Shown here: positions 11,496-21,350 of the stretch, piece by piece
How positions within the stretch are numbered: the first letter of the stretch is position 1
Layout: every line of letters starts with the position of its first letter
DNA from: [Limnothrix rosea] IAM M-220
GTDB taxonomy: Bacteria; Cyanobacteriota; Cyanobacteriia; Cyanobacteriales; MRBY01
Length of the DNA stretch: 49,514 bases
NCBI RefSeq assembly: GCF_001904615.1
Contig: NZ_MRBY01000029.1
Span: 1 to 49,514, forward strand
Direction: 5' to 3'
Position numbers and translations under genes: made by a program
Notes under the pieces: model-generated
The model's database searches: none
What the model saw: only the letters and a program-made list of their open reading frames with translations
What the model was told of the DNA's origin: nothing

Positions 11496-11849
11496 CTAGT
11501 AGCGGGGTACGCTGCGGTCAACGCTTAGGGAATAGGCATCGATGCCACCCATAATATTGATGGGATTGGTAAAGCCATTTTGTTGTAGCCACTGGCACAT
11601 TTGGGCAGAGCGCATGCCGTGGTGACAAAGGACATAGGTTGGCATGGTGGGGTCGAAGTCTTGGGTAATTGTGGGGGACCACTCTTCAAATTTGCTCAGA
11701 GAAAGTACTTTAAAGCCGTCGATGGAGCAGATCTCTATTTCTTGGGGTTCTCGCACATCAATGAGCTGTAAATCTTGGTCTAGTTCTTTGGCGATCGCCA
11801 TTTTTTCTGCAAGGGTTTGTACCGAAATTTCTTGGAAGGTCGTAGTCAT
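11496..11849 (-). CDS. Rhodanese-like sulfurtransferase domain protein
   Basis: The 117-residue protein is a single rhodanese domain. LIDVREPQE (29-37) is the usual start of the domain, and the active-site loop CHHGMR at 75-80 carries the persulfide-forming cysteine C75 and the CxxGxR pattern. The end of the domain shows the GGIDAY(S) motif near 101-107. Single-domain rhodaneses transfer sulfur to cyanide or protein acceptors; the physiological acceptor here is unknown. The gene is alone, divergent from ndhD1. Confidence 0.92.
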   Translation of the reverse strand: MTTTFQEISVQTLAEKMAIAKELDQDLQLIDVREPQEIEICSIDGFKVLSLSKFEEWSPTITQDFDPTMPTYVLCHHGMRSAQMCQWLQQNGFTNPINIMGGIDAYSLSVDRSVPRY

Positions 11850-12191
11850 AGGGTCTTTTTTTTGATGTTTTTATCGTGTTAGCAAATGTAATGACAGCTG
11901 CACAAAAAGCGGGAAAATTTCATTAATAATTTAGAAAGTTTTAGGGGGGTTATGCCAATGTTGTCGGTGTTTCAGTTTGTCACAAAACTGTTCAAAGTTA
12001 AGGAGTATTGCAGTTCCTGCGATCAAGTGCTCACCCCAATTTCAGAATGGTACAAGTAACAGTAGAGGTCTATCGAAGCAGTGGAGGACATCCTAATATG
12101 CCCTAGCCGTTGGCGATCGCCTCACCTTCCCAGCACGACATCTGATTAGACGTTTTATTTGTTTAAGAAAACAGCCATTACTTGAGTTTGT
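11850..12191. other. Divergent promoter region of the rhodanese gene and ndhD1
   Basis: This 342-base gap has no convincing gene. It contains the inverted repeat CAGTTT-gtcaca-AAACTG (11973-11990), a HIP1 octamer near 12114, and GTTTAAGAAAACAGCCATTA just before ndhD1. Promoter boxes could not be set with confidence. The long leader suggests regulation of ndhD1 at transcript level, but this is inference. Confidence 0.4.
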
Positions 12192-13790
12192 ATGGATTTT
12201 GCCAATTTTCCGTGGTTATCCACGATTATTCTATTTCCCATCGTTGCAGCTTTATTTCTGCCGATCATCCCAGATAAAGACGGTAAAACAGTACGATGGT
12301 TCGCCCTAACTGTAGGTCTTATCAATTTCACCATTATCGTTGCCGCCTTCTACACGAGCTATGACTTTAGTAGCTCTGAGCTGCAACTCACTGAAAGCTA
12401 TACCTGGGTTGAGGCGATCGGCCTCCGTTGGTCAGTCGGTGCAGACGGTCTGTCCATGCCCCTGATTTTGCTTACTGGTTTTATTACGACCCTTGCCACC
12501 CTTGCAGCTTGGCCGGTTACCTTTAAGCCAAAATTGTTCTACTTTCTGATGCTGCTGATGTACGGCGGTCAGATTGCGGTCTTCGCGGTACAAGATATGC
12601 TCTTGTTTTTCTTTACATGGGAGCTAGAGCTTGTCCCGGTATATCTCATTCTCTCCATTTGGGGCGGTAAAAAACGTCTCTATGCAGCGACTAAGTTTAT
12701 TATTTACACCGCCGGGGGATCGCTCTTTATTTTAATCGCAGCCCTCACCATGGCGTTCCACGGTGATACGGTCACCTTCGACATGACGGCGATCGCCAAC
12801 AAAGACTTTGGTCTGAACCTCCAACTTCTTTTGTACAGCGGTTTACTCATCGCCTACGGCGTAAAACTTCCCATTTTTCCACTACACACTTGGTTGCCCG
12901 ATGCCCACGGTGAAGCAACAGCACCAGCACACATGCTCCTCGCCGGGATCCTCCTTAAGATGGGTGGCTATGCCCTATTGCGGATGAATGCCGGGATGTT
13001 ACCCGATGCCCACGCCCTTTTTGGCCCAGTGCTCGTCATTTTAGGTGTTGTCAACATTGTTTATGCTGCCTTGACATCCTTTGCCCAGCGCAACCTCAAA
13101 CGCAAAATTGCCTATTCCTCCATTTCCCACATGGGCTTTGTGCTCATCGGGATGGCATCCTTCACTGACCTAGGAACCAGCGGCGCAATGCTGCAAATGA
13201 TTTCCCACGGTTTAATTGGAGCCAGCCTCTTCTTTATGGTCGGTTCTACCTACGACCGCACCCACACCCTCATGCTTGATGAAATGGGCGGCGTTGGTAA
13301 GAAGATGAAAAAAATCTTTGCCATGTGGACAACCTGCTCTTTTGCCTCCCTCGCCTTGCCGGGTATGAGTGGTTTTGTGGCAGAGCTGATGGTCTTCGTC
13401 GGTTTTGCCACCAGTGATGCCTATAGCCCCACTTTCCGTGTCATTGTCGTTATCTTGGCGGCGATCGGTGTTATTCTTACGCCTATTTATCTCCTCTCCA
13501 TGTTGCGGGAAATCCTTTACGGCCCGGAGAATAAAGAGCTGGTCGAACACGAAGCCCTTGTAGATGCAGAGCCACGGGAAGTGTTTATTGTTGCCTGCTT
13601 ACTCATTCCAATCATTGGTATCGGCCTTTATCCAAAAGCCGTCACCCAGATTTATGCTTCCACCACAGAGCACCTAACAGAAGTGTTGCGTGCTTCCGTG
13701 CCCAGCTTAAATCAGATGGCTAAGGCCAATGCGTCTGATCTGGCATTTTTCCGCGCGCCGGAAATTGAGCCAATCTCACAATATAAATAG
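12192..13790 (+). CDS. ndhD1: NAD(P)H-quinone oxidoreductase chain 4, NdhD1 type
   Basis: NdhD is an antiporter-like proton-pumping membrane subunit of NDH-1, used in respiration and cyclic electron flow at the thylakoid. The 532-residue protein has the full set of about 14 hydrophobic segments. Functional residues typical of the family are visible: the glutamate in [18 protein letters not shown] (near 140), the lysine in [20 protein letters not shown] (near 222), and [13 protein letters not shown] (near 305). The sequence agrees closely with my memory of Synechocystis NdhD1, including [11 protein letters not shown] near residue 28, so D1 rather than the CO2-uptake D3/D4 forms is favoured. 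Its partner ndhF1 is not adjacent. Confidence 0.93.
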   Translation: MDFANFPWLSTIILFPIVAALFLPIIPDKDGKTVRWFALTVGLINFTIIVAAFYTSYDFSSSELQLTESYTWVEAIGLRWSVGADGLSMPLILLTGFITTLATLAAWPVTFKPKLFYFLMLLMYGGQIAVFAVQDMLLFFFTWELELVPVYLILSIWGGKKRLYAATKFIIYTAGGSLFILIAALTMAFHGDTVTFDMTAIANKDFGLNLQLLLYSGLLIAYGVKLPIFPLHTWLPDAHGEATAPAHMLLAGILLKMGGYALLRMNAGMLPDAHALFGPVLVILGVVNIVYAALTSFAQRNLKRKIAYSSISHMGFVLIGMASFTDLGTSGAMLQMISHGLIGASLFFMVGSTYDRTHTLMLDEMGGVGKKMKKIFAMWTTCSFASLALPGMSGFVAELMVFVGFATSDAYSPTFRVIVVILAAIGVILTPIYLLSMLREILYGPENKELVEHEALVDAEPREVFIVACLLIPIIGIGLYPKAVTQIYASTTEHLTEVLRASVPSLNQMAKANASDLAFFRAPEIEPISQYK

Positions 13791-13829
13791 CCATTTATAA
13801 AGCCACAAAGTCTTTAATGGCTTGTTTTC

Positions 13830-13866
13830 AAAATCCTCTGCTGCGTTGGCGGGGGATTTTCTTTTT
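13830..13866 (+). terminator. Rho-independent terminator of ndhD1
   Basis: The sequence AAAATCCTCTGC and its partner GCGGGGGATTTT form a stem of about 12 pairs (some G-T) around the loop TGCGTTG, followed by CTTTTT. It begins 40 bases after the ndhD1 stop. Confidence 0.75.
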
Positions 13867-13874
13867 GCGTCAAA

Positions 13875-14009
13875 TCAGGGCAACGGAGAAATTTGTTCAG
13901 CTGAAGTCACGGGTTCGTTGCTATTGACGGCGTTTAGAGCAAAAGCCCCATCATTGGCACAGGGGATTAAGGTTTGATTTTGCGTAATACTGCGACAAGC
14001 TGCTCTCAT
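13875..14009 (-). CDS. Possible small gene or gene remnant, 44 codons
   Basis: Between ndhD1 and dacB the minus strand holds an open frame from ATG 14007-14009 to TGA 13875-13877. It encodes 44 residues with two cysteines (C5 and C17) and reads like normal protein (…TLIPCANDGAFALN…). The same frame stays open upstream of the ATG for about 13 more codons (with RVKKEDFAKIL) to a stop near 14053, without another good start. No ribosome-binding site is evident. It may be the tail of a broken gene rather than a functional peptide. The family was not recognised. The rest of the gap (14010-14133) shows nothing. Confidence 0.35.
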   Translation of the reverse strand: MRAACRSITQNQTLIPCANDGAFALNAVNSNEPVTSAEQISPLP

Positions 14010-14133
14010 TAGGATTTTTGCAAAATCTTCTTTTTTAACTCGAAACCATTATTGATTTGTTCAATTTACAGGCTTATGGAAGAGGTCTATGCAATATTGA
14101 GCACTCTCAATAGTCTTGTTTTAGTCGATCCCG

Positions 14134-15465
14134 TTACTCAGATGAAGTCCCATCGTTCACTAGAGCAGCACTGGAAACCAGTTCGATACGCTCAGGATTA
14201 CCGAAAAAGTCTTTAGAAATATCGATCAACATAGAAGCTAGTGGTGTTAGCTGCCAATGGCCATCGAGACTTTGTAATAGTTGATCCTGTTGCTTGCGAT
14301 AGCCGCGAATATCCCATGTGCCGTTATTAATGATGGCAAACCAAACGTCGCCATGTTCACTTGTCGGAATCATGCCCGCCAAGGCACTGACTTGGTTGAG
14401 GGTTCCGGTTTTGGCAATAATTCCTTTTGGCATTTTGCGGTCAATCATGGTGCCGCGTGTATCTCGTCCGGCAACGGGAAATAAATCGGAAATGGCAAGG
14501 GTCTCGGAGTCGATGGAACGATCAATTGCCTGAAACATCATGACTGCTGCTCTTGGGGAGATGCGATTTTCAACGCCTAGTCCAGAGCCATTAATCAGCT
14601 GTAGTTCGTTTTCGGGAATCTCTAGATCTTGGGCAACTTGTTTACCCATTTGGGGGCCACCGCCAAGATTTTGGGCAATCATTTCGGCGATCGCGTTGTT
14701 GCTGTAGATATTCATCAGTTTTAGAATTTCTGATAACACTAATGATCGATGTACTAGTATTTTTGCTGCATTACCCGGCAAGGCTTCTGCCCGTTGGACA
14801 TTGCCTGAAATCGCCACTTGAGGCTTAGCTGTGCCTGCTTTCATACTGCGATGTTGACGACTAGCCTCATCATTCCACAGACGATGATCTATGCCCATGC
14901 GTAGCGTTTGGCCAGACACTATCGGGTCAATGGCGTAGTTCATCGCAAAGTCACCCACGACAATGAGGTTGCCCTGTACCTGACGGATACCTGCTGCATT
15001 CAGGGCATTACCAACGGCGATCGCCTCTTCCCACACAAACAACGGATCACTGCCCCCTGCAATAATCAAATCGCCATTTAGTACACCATTATTGACCGAG
15101 CCTGTCCGATAAATAGCCGTTTGAAACTGATGGGTGAGAGACCATTTATTAATGGCGGCTAAAGTCGTTGCCACTTTGGTGAGCGAAGCCGCAGACAGAG
15201 CTTGGGTTCCTTGATGTTGACCAAGGGGAACCCACTGGGACTGAATCCAAATCCCTTGACGATTAATAGACTTACCCTGCTCCCCTAGCTGATTAATGTA
15301 GCGTTCCACAAGCTGTTGAACCGTAGGATCATCTTGATAACTAAGCTGAAAAACGGCAGCACTTTCCCAAACCAACGGACGATAGGGAATAATATCTGGC
15401 GGTACATCCGGTTGCAGGAAATTTGTCACAAAACCAGCAAGTCCGAAACTAATCGCTTTTAACAT
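14134..15465 (-). CDS. dacB: D-alanyl-D-alanine carboxypeptidase/endopeptidase (PBP4 type, peptidase S13)
   Basis: This periplasmic enzyme trims and cuts peptidoglycan peptides. All three penicillin-binding motifs are present in the order expected: SxxK as SLTK at 94-97, SxN as SNN near 253, and KTG near 352. The N-terminus has a hydrophobic stretch (about 4-17) that can serve as a signal peptide or anchor. The 443-residue length and the long insert between the first two motifs fit the S13 family rather than the smaller DacA type. The gene diverges from plsX across a 153-base shared upstream region. Confidence 0.9.
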   Translation of the reverse strand: MLKAISFGLAGFVTNFLQPDVPPDIIPYRPLVWESAAVFQLSYQDDPTVQQLVERYINQLGEQGKSINRQGIWIQSQWVPLGQHQGTQALSAASLTKVATTLAAINKWSLTHQFQTAIYRTGSVNNGVLNGDLIIAGGSDPLFVWEEAIAVGNALNAAGIRQVQGNLIVVGDFAMNYAIDPIVSGQTLRMGIDHRLWNDEASRQHRSMKAGTAKPQVAISGNVQRAEALPGNAAKILVHRSLVLSEILKLMNIYSNNAIAEMIAQNLGGGPQMGKQVAQDLEIPENELQLINGSGLGVENRISPRAAVMMFQAIDRSIDSETLAISDLFPVAGRDTRGTMIDRKMPKGIIAKTGTLNQVSALAGMIPTSEHGDVWFAIINNGTWDIRGYRKQQDQLLQSLDGHWQLTPLASMLIDISKDFFGNPERIELVSSAALVNDGTSSE

Positions 15466-15618
15466 GAGATGCAGCTAAACCATTTCTACAGCAGTATAAG
15501 GGCAAGAAAAAAAGATGCCATTTGACCACCGATAATATCATCGAAAATTCTTCACTACTTACACTAAGGACGAATCAGCCTTCTGGTAATATGTGGGAGG
15601 CATTTATTCCAGACCAAT

Positions 15619-16671
15619 ATGTCATCAACACGCGTGAGAATAGCTATAGACGCTATGGGGGGAGATTATGCTCCCGAAGAAATCGTTGCTGGAGCAATTA
15701 GAGCAGTAGAAGAACTTGAGGTGGAAGTCTTCCTCGTTGGTGACCCTGAACTTATAAAAAGATATCTAGATAAACATGCGAAAATCCCTACTGATTTTGT
15801 GCATGTTATTGAAGCAGAAGGGGTTGTTGAAATGTGTGAAGAGCCCCTTGTGGCCATTCGTCGTAAACCCAAAGCGTCGATCAACCTCGCCATGAAGCTT
15901 GTCCGTAAAAAGCAAGCTGACGCTGTGGTTTCAGCGGGACATTCTGGTGCGGCAATGGCGGCAGCCCTTTTAAAACTTGGACGCATTAAAGGTATTGACC
16001 GTCCGGCGATCGGTGCTGTTTTCCCGACATTAGACCCCGATCGATCCGTGATTGTCCTTGATGTTGGTGCCAATGTTGATAGTAAACCCAAATATTTAGA
16101 GCAATTTGCCTTAATGGGAACGATTTACAGCAAATATGTACTGGGCAATAAAGAGCCTCAGGTCGGTCTGCTAAATATTGGTGAGGAACCTTCGAAGGGC
16201 AATGAACTGGCTTTAAAGACCCATGAGCTGTTGACAAACAATCCAGCGATCCCCTTTAAGAGCAATGCCGAAGGCCGTGATGTACTCTCTGGAGATTTTG
16301 ATGTCGTTGTTTGTGATGGCTTTACAGGAAATATTCTTCTGAAATTTGCCGAATCTGTTGGTTCTGTACTTTTGCAAATCCTGAAGGAAGAACTCCCCCG
16401 GGGTATCCGTGGTAAGGCTGGGGCGTTAGTTTTAAAGCCGAATCTCAAGCGTATTAAACAAAGGGTCGACCATGCAGAGCATGGTGGTGCACTGCTGTTT
16501 GGTGTCGCGGGTGTTTGTATTATTAGCCATGGTAGCTCGAAGGCTCCGTCAATTTTTAATGCCATTCGCTTAGCGAAAGAGGCGATCGACAATGAAGTTA
16601 TTCAACGGATTCAAAGCTACACGGAGGAGCATCAGGAGCTCGTGAAACAAGCCGTCGCCAAGGAAGGATAA
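15619..16671 (+). CDS. plsX: Phosphate acyltransferase PlsX
   Basis: PlsX makes acyl-phosphate from acyl-ACP, the first step of phospholipid synthesis with PlsY. The 350-residue protein has the family N-terminus IAIDAMGGDYAPEEIV (9-24), the SAGHSGAAMAAALLKLGRIKGI(D)RPA region (about 110-131), and GFTGNILLKFAES near 236. Its position directly before fabH (67 bases) matches the common bacterial fatty-acid cluster, so the two are probably cotranscribed. ATG 15619 agrees with family length, although GGGAGG lies further upstream than is ideal. Confidence 0.97.
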   Translation: MSSTRVRIAIDAMGGDYAPEEIVAGAIRAVEELEVEVFLVGDPELIKRYLDKHAKIPTDFVHVIEAEGVVEMCEEPLVAIRRKPKASINLAMKLVRKKQADAVVSAGHSGAAMAAALLKLGRIKGIDRPAIGAVFPTLDPDRSVIVLDVGANVDSKPKYLEQFALMGTIYSKYVLGNKEPQVGLLNIGEEPSKGNELALKTHELLTNNPAIPFKSNAEGRDVLSGDFDVVVCDGFTGNILLKFAESVGSVLLQILKEELPRGIRGKAGALVLKPNLKRIKQRVDHAEHGGALLFGVAGVCIISHGSSKAPSIFNAIRLAKEAIDNEVIQRIQSYTEEHQELVKQAVAKEG

Positions 16672-16738
16672 TAGAAAAAAGGCATTTAATGAATTACTAT
16701 CAAGTGATTCATCTCCGAGGAAGTAAGGGAGTCGAGCA

Positions 16739-17740
16739 TTGAAATTTGATGGGGCAGGTATTGCCATTACGGGGAGCGGCTCTGCGACTCCCCAAGCGGT
16801 TGTCCAAAATGATGATCTTAGCCAGTTAGTAGAAACCTCGGATGACTGGATTCGGACGCGTACGGGTATTCGCAATCGGCATTTGCTTGAAGAGGGCGGT
16901 AGTTTAAGTGAGCTGGCGGCAACTGCGGCAACACGGGCGATCGCCTCGGCCCATCTCCAACCGGAAGATATTGATTTGGTGCTATTGGCCACATCAACAC
17001 CTGATGACTTGTTTGGTAGTGCGGCTAAAGTACAGCATTTGATCGGCGCGAGAAATGCGGTTGCTTTTGATCTAACGGCGGCTTGTTCTGGTTTCGTGTT
17101 TGGTTTAGTGACGGCTGCCCAGTATCTCCGGACAGGTGCTTTTCAAAATGTCGTTGTCATTGGTGCAGATATTTTGTCTCGCTGGGTTGACTGGGGCGAT
17201 CGCACGACTTGTGTTTTATTTGGCGATGGTGCTGGCGCTGTGGTCTGTCAGCGGGATGAAGTAGACCAACTCCTCGGCTTTGAAATGTATAGCGATGGCA
17301 GTCAAAATCATTGCCTTAACTTGTCTTATCAGGCAAACCCCAAGTACCTCGTCCATGATCTGACAATTCAAAAAGGCGAATACCAAGCTGTCACCATGAA
17401 TGGGCGCGAAGTCTATCGCTTTGCGGTGGCTAAAGTCCCAGAGGTTGTCGAAAAAACATTGTTTCGGTCTGAGATTGGTGTGGATGATATTGATTGGCTC
17501 ATTTTACATCAGGCTAATCAACGGATTATTGATGCCGTCGCTAAACGCTTAAAACTCCCTGCTGAAAAGGTAATTGCCAATTTACATGAGTACGGCAATA
17601 CTTCTGCAGCCTCGATTCCCCTTGCCCTAGACGAAGCGATCCAAGCAGGAAAAATCAAAGTGGGTCAAACCATTGTGACTTCTGGTTTTGGTGCAGGGTT
17701 ATCTTGGGGCTGTGCCATTTTCCGGTGGGGCAAATCTTAG
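16739..17740 (+). CDS. fabH: Beta-ketoacyl-ACP synthase III
   Basis: FabH condenses acetyl-CoA with malonyl-ACP to start fatty-acid synthesis. The catalytic triad is visible: C116 in DLTAACSGF, H257 in LILHQANQR, and N287 in YGNTSAAS. The 333-residue length is normal. The start is TTG at 16739-16741, supported by GGGAG seven bases upstream and by the family N-terminus; no ATG is better placed. It follows plsX closely, likely as one operon supplying acyl chains for membrane lipids. Confidence 0.97.
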   Translation: MKFDGAGIAITGSGSATPQAVVQNDDLSQLVETSDDWIRTRTGIRNRHLLEEGGSLSELAATAATRAIASAHLQPEDIDLVLLATSTPDDLFGSAAKVQHLIGARNAVAFDLTAACSGFVFGLVTAAQYLRTGAFQNVVVIGADILSRWVDWGDRTTCVLFGDGAGAVVCQRDEVDQLLGFEMYSDGSQNHCLNLSYQANPKYLVHDLTIQKGEYQAVTMNGREVYRFAVAKVPEVVEKTLFRSEIGVDDIDWLILHQANQRIIDAVAKRLKLPAEKVIANLHEYGNTSAASIPLALDEAIQAGKIKVGQTIVTSGFGAGLSWGCAIFRWGKS

Positions 17741-17766
17741 TTTTTTTAGCTGAATAGATCTTTGAT

Positions 17767-19674
17767 TCAATCTGAGGCGCTTGTTCCTGTTACTGGGGCG
17801 ATCGCCTCCTTAGCGATCAAGACTTCTAGGACATCTCGCACAATGGGCGCGGCAACCGTTCCACCATAGGAATTGGGCGCGGTCGGTTCATCCACAATGG
17901 CCAACACTACATACTGTGGCTTTTCAACGGGAAAAATACTAACAAAACTCGTAATTTTTTTACCCACCAAATAGACACCGTTTTTTGCCTTTTGTGCCGT
18001 ACCCGTTTTACCCGCAATACGATAGCCCGCAATTTTCGAAGCTTTACCACTACCGTCATCAACGACCGTTTCCATCATCTCTACCACCTGCCGTGCCGCT
18101 GTCGGTGAAAAGATCTGCACTGGTGCTGCCGGAGTTGCATCGGTGGCCTCTGCTTCATTCTCGATAGTTTGCCATTCCCCCTTACTATCAATCAACCCCT
18201 GTACAACACGAGGTTTCACTAATTTACCGCCATTTGCTAAGGCCGCATGGAGTTGAACAAGCTTTAGGGGGGTCAGCGTAAAGCCCTGGCCAAAGGAGCT
18301 TGTGGCGGCCTCAATTTGACCCGCTGTAAAGGTCTCGCGATTTTTAATAAAGCCAACGGCTTCCCCGGGCAAATCTACACCTGTTCCTTTTTCGATATTC
18401 AGTGCCTGTAATTTGTCATAGTAGTCATCGACGCTAATTTTTTGCATTAATTGCACCATGCCGATATTGCTTGATACACGTAAAATTTTGGCGGCATCGA
18501 CATAGCCATAACCACCCCGCTGGTCGAAGTCATGGTTTCTAATTGGCCAAGTGTTAATGATCATTTGACCTGCGTCGTAAACGATGGTTTCCGGTTGGAT
18601 TACGCCGGCATCTAGGGCGATCGCCACATTAATCGGCTTAAACGTAGAGCCCGGTTCATAGAGATCGGAAACAACCCAGTTTTTAAAAAGATTAATTTGC
18701 TCTTCCGGCGAATAGGAAAAATATTTATTCGGGTCATAGGTAGGTTCACTCGCCAAAGTCAACAGATCCCCAGAATGAACATCCATCACAATGACAGCAC
18801 CCCGCTTCGCATTGTAGGCCGCCATTTGTTTTTTTAAAGAGTCCCGCGCCACTCGCTGCAAGGTCAAATCAAGGGTGAGCTTTACCTGCCAATCATCATA
18901 TTTCAGAAGACCAGCCTCCAAATTCGATGGCAACAACGCACCATTACCCGCACGCGTCAGCTGAAGCACAACGGGATCCCGCTGAATGAGATGCTTTTGT
19001 TTAAACTCTACCCCCGTTTGGCCAACATGGTCAAAATCCACAAAGCCAATCACCTCTGCCGCCACCTCCTTTTGGGGATAAAAACGAGCAAAACGATTAA
19101 CCAGCTCCACACCATCTAAGCGGAGATCGCGAATTGTATTAGCCACATCACTCTCAAGGTAATGGGTGAGTAAGATACCACTTTCTTCGCTGCGAAACTT
19201 TTGTTCAAGCTCGGCCGCATCTTGATCCGGCAGAACTGCCGCAAGATGGTAGGCAACATAACGATAAACGTCCTGGGAGGCATACTCTGGTGTACCTTCT
19301 TTAAGCCTAGTTGGCAGATTAAAACCGTTGGGATGAACGTAAAGACTATAGACAATTTGATCAATGGCTAAAGCATTACCATCGCGGTCAATAATCGTGC
19401 GACGAGGGATATAAGGACGCAATGTCACCCGTTGCTGATTCTCCACCATTGTGTTGAGGCGTTCGTATTGGAACACTTGGAGATATAAAACGCGACCAAT
19501 GAGACCAGTAATACCGCAAAAGAAAATTAGCCAAATCAAAACTAATCGTGATTGCAGCGTATTACCGCCAACGGTTTTCATCTTTTTGCGCTTTTTTGTT
19601 GCATTGGTACGGCGATGCGGAGCCGAGTGTTTGAGTTGCTGAGACCTTGAGGGGCGAGATCGGTTAACGGTCAT
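17767..19674 (-). CDS. ftsI: Peptidoglycan transpeptidase FtsI (PBP3), septum-specific
   Basis: FtsI cross-links septal peptidoglycan within the divisome. The 635-residue protein has a basic cytoplasmic N-terminus, one membrane segment (about 42-64), a PBP dimerisation domain, and a transpeptidase domain with STFK at 343-346, SSN near 401-403 and KTG from K556. The sequence VELVNRFARFYPQKEVAAEVIGFVD is typical of class B PBPs. FtsI rather than MrdA is favoured because a separate MrdA-type protein is encoded at 30.0-31.9 kb and because a small single-pass protein gene lies just upstream, as ftsL does in many bacteria. Confidence 0.9.
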   Translation of the reverse strand: MTVNRSRPSRSQQLKHSAPHRRTNATKKRKKMKTVGGNTLQSRLVLIWLIFFCGITGLIGRVLYLQVFQYERLNTMVENQQRVTLRPYIPRRTIIDRDGNALAIDQIVYSLYVHPNGFNLPTRLKEGTPEYASQDVYRYVAYHLAAVLPDQDAAELEQKFRSEESGILLTHYLESDVANTIRDLRLDGVELVNRFARFYPQKEVAAEVIGFVDFDHVGQTGVEFKQKHLIQRDPVVLQLTRAGNGALLPSNLEAGLLKYDDWQVKLTLDLTLQRVARDSLKKQMAAYNAKRGAVIVMDVHSGDLLTLASEPTYDPNKYFSYSPEEQINLFKNWVVSDLYEPGSTFKPINVAIALDAGVIQPETIVYDAGQMIINTWPIRNHDFDQRGGYGYVDAAKILRVSSNIGMVQLMQKISVDDYYDKLQALNIEKGTGVDLPGEAVGFIKNRETFTAGQIEAATSSFGQGFTLTPLKLVQLHAALANGGKLVKPRVVQGLIDSKGEWQTIENEAEATDATPAAPVQIFSPTAARQVVEMMETVVDDGSGKASKIAGYRIAGKTGTAQKAKNGVYLVGKKITSFVSIFPVEKPQYVVLAIVDEPTAPNSYGGTVAAPIVRDVLEVLIAKEAIAPVTGTSASD

Positions 19675-19757
19675 ATCAGCGAAGATAGTACGTCGAGTTT
19701 GAACATTACTGATCTTAGTTCAAGAAATCTCTTTCTCCTAAGAGAACAGCGCAATCC

Positions 19758-20294
19758 CTAGTAGCCAATGGGTGCTTGGTTGTTGATCGGCTGCAAGCTA
19801 GGCTTTGTTTGGGGATGCAATTTTACTGAGGGTGGGGCTGGGACAAAAACGTTATGGTCAGGTTTTGGTGTCTCTAGTGGCACGTCCGGTTCTTCTGACT
19901 GTTCCACGAGTTGCTGCTTGATGCTTTCGTTGTTGGTGACAAATCCTTGTTCGTCATCTCGTAGGCGATCAAGCTTGGCATAGGCATCGCCCCAAGCTTT
20001 TTGGTTATAGACTGTGGAGGCGTATAGTCCTATGGCTGTGCCGATGGTGGCGATCGCCAAAAATTGTGTAAATCGTTGACCCATACCCAATAATTTTAAT
20101 TGCTTGTGAGGTGCTTGCGCAGGACTTTGTTTGGACGATGCAGTGGAAGCCTTGAGGGGGATAACTGGCGTGGGAGCAATGGCAGGTTTGGCAGGTTTAG
20201 CAGGTTTAAAATTAGAGCTTCGCTGCACAAACTTTCGCCTACGGGGCTGAGCCGGAAGCTGAGGTGTTTGCCAAGGTCTAGGAGCGACTGCCAT
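19758..20294 (-). CDS. Single-pass membrane protein upstream of ftsI; FtsL-like candidate
   Basis: The 178-residue protein begins with a basic, proline-rich cytoplasmic part (about 1-85, with repeats of KPAKPAKPA type), has one membrane segment (about 91-113, FTQFLAIATIGTAIGLYAS), then a charged helical stretch (about 115-150) and a proline-rich periplasmic tail. It ends 83 bases before ftsI begins on the same strand. Topology, size and position match FtsL/DivIC-type divisome proteins, which are too variable to recognise by sequence. This function is inference; the long basic N-terminus and proline-rich tail are unlike textbook FtsL. Confidence 0.6.
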   Translation of the reverse strand: MAVAPRPWQTPQLPAQPRRRKFVQRSSNFKPAKPAKPAIAPTPVIPLKASTASSKQSPAQAPHKQLKLLGMGQRFTQFLAIATIGTAIGLYASTVYNQKAWGDAYAKLDRLRDDEQGFVTNNESIKQQLVEQSEEPDVPLETPKPDHNVFVPAPPSVKLHPQTKPSLQPINNQAPIGY

Positions 20295-20662
20295 GCTGAT
20301 ATTTCGGATTCCAGAAACAACGGATTACCAATAAATGCCATTGTAATCACGTCTTTTAACTTTTCAGCATTTTTTGGCATGTTTTCGTCTATTCTTGCGC
20401 GTATTTTGCAACTATCAATATTTATGTACTTGTTTTTCGCCCAAAAAATTTAGAAATGTATCAATTTAGTACGAGCGTATTCATAGAAGCCAATTTATCG
20501 TTTTCTTAAAACAGAACAAATGTTTTATTTTTGTTTTCCTTTACTGTTTGTTATTGTTTGACATTAAAAAAATAGTGCAAAGGTTAGGGCGATCGCCGTT
20601 GATTTTTTTTTCGCAACTTTTAATCCCATTGCCTCAACCAGATTGACTCAATTTTTAAGATT
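20295..20662. other. AT-rich intergenic region
   Basis: The 368-base gap lies upstream of the FtsL-like gene and downstream of hisB, both on the minus strand. It is strongly AT-rich, with long T and A runs between 20500 and 20620 and one HIP1 octamer near 20590. On the minus strand the T-run region after hisB could end its transcript, but I see no clean hairpin. No gene is supported. Confidence 0.4.
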
Positions 20663-21271
20663 TTAAAGCACACCCTTAGAGCTAGGGATAGTGGCCGCTC
20701 GACGGGGGTCAATTTCTAAGGCCATCCGCATTGCCCGGGCAAAGGCTTTAAAGGTGGCTTCAATAATATGGTGGGAATTAATACCATCCAGTTGACGGAT
20801 ATGAATGGTCATCTGAGTGTGGTTAACGATCGCCACAAAAAATTCCCGCACAAGCTGCGTATCGTAGGTTCCCACCCGCTCAGTGGGAATGTCTAGGCCA
20901 TAGGTCAAATGGGGGCGACCCGAAAAATCCAGGGCCACTTGCACGAGCGCCTCATCTAACGGCGCAAGAAAATGACCAAAACGATGAATGCCTTTACGAT
21001 CTCCAATTGCCTTGGCGATCGCCTGACCGAGAGTAATGCCCACATCCTCATTAGTATGATGATCATCAATTTCATAATCACCCTTAGCATCAATCTCCAA
21101 ATCGAGTAACCCGTGGGAACAAAGCTGGTGCAACATATGATCTAAAAAAGGCACACCAGTCTCTACCTCGCACTTACCAGTTCCATCGAGATTGACCCGC
21201 ACTTTAACATCCGTCTCACCCGTAACACGAGTGACAAAAGCCGTACGATTGGAATCAGAAGAAGCAGGCAT
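20663..21271 (-). CDS. hisB: Imidazoleglycerol-phosphate dehydratase
   Basis: HisB catalyses the dehydration step of histidine synthesis using manganese. The 202-residue monofunctional form shows the metal-binding histidine motifs: [15 protein letters not shown] (about 41-55), [11 protein letters not shown] (about 69-79), [11 protein letters not shown], and [19 protein letters not shown] near 160-178. I start the gene at ATG 21269-21271 (MPASSDSN) rather than at the TTG seven codons earlier, which adds residues the family lacks. Histidine genes are scattered in cyanobacteria, so a lone hisB is expected. Confidence 0.97.
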   Translation of the reverse strand: MPASSDSNRTAFVTRVTGETDVKVRVNLDGTGKCEVETGVPFLDHMLHQLCSHGLLDLEIDAKGDYEIDDHHTNEDVGITLGQAIAKAIGDRKGIHRFGHFLAPLDEALVQVALDFSGRPHLTYGLDIPTERVGTYDTQLVREFFVAIVNHTQMTIHIRQLDGINSHHIIEATFKAFARAMRMALEIDPRRAATIPSSKGVL

Positions 21272-21350
21272 AATAAAAAGAACAACCCTCAATTTCGCTA
21301 AGCTATTCTAGCTTACGGTTGCAAACTTTTAGGAAGACAACGCTCACATC

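Noticed and set aside
16158-16592. 144-codon minus-strand frame inside plsX
   Set aside because: It overlaps plsX completely on the other strand, with unlikely composition; plsX is certain.
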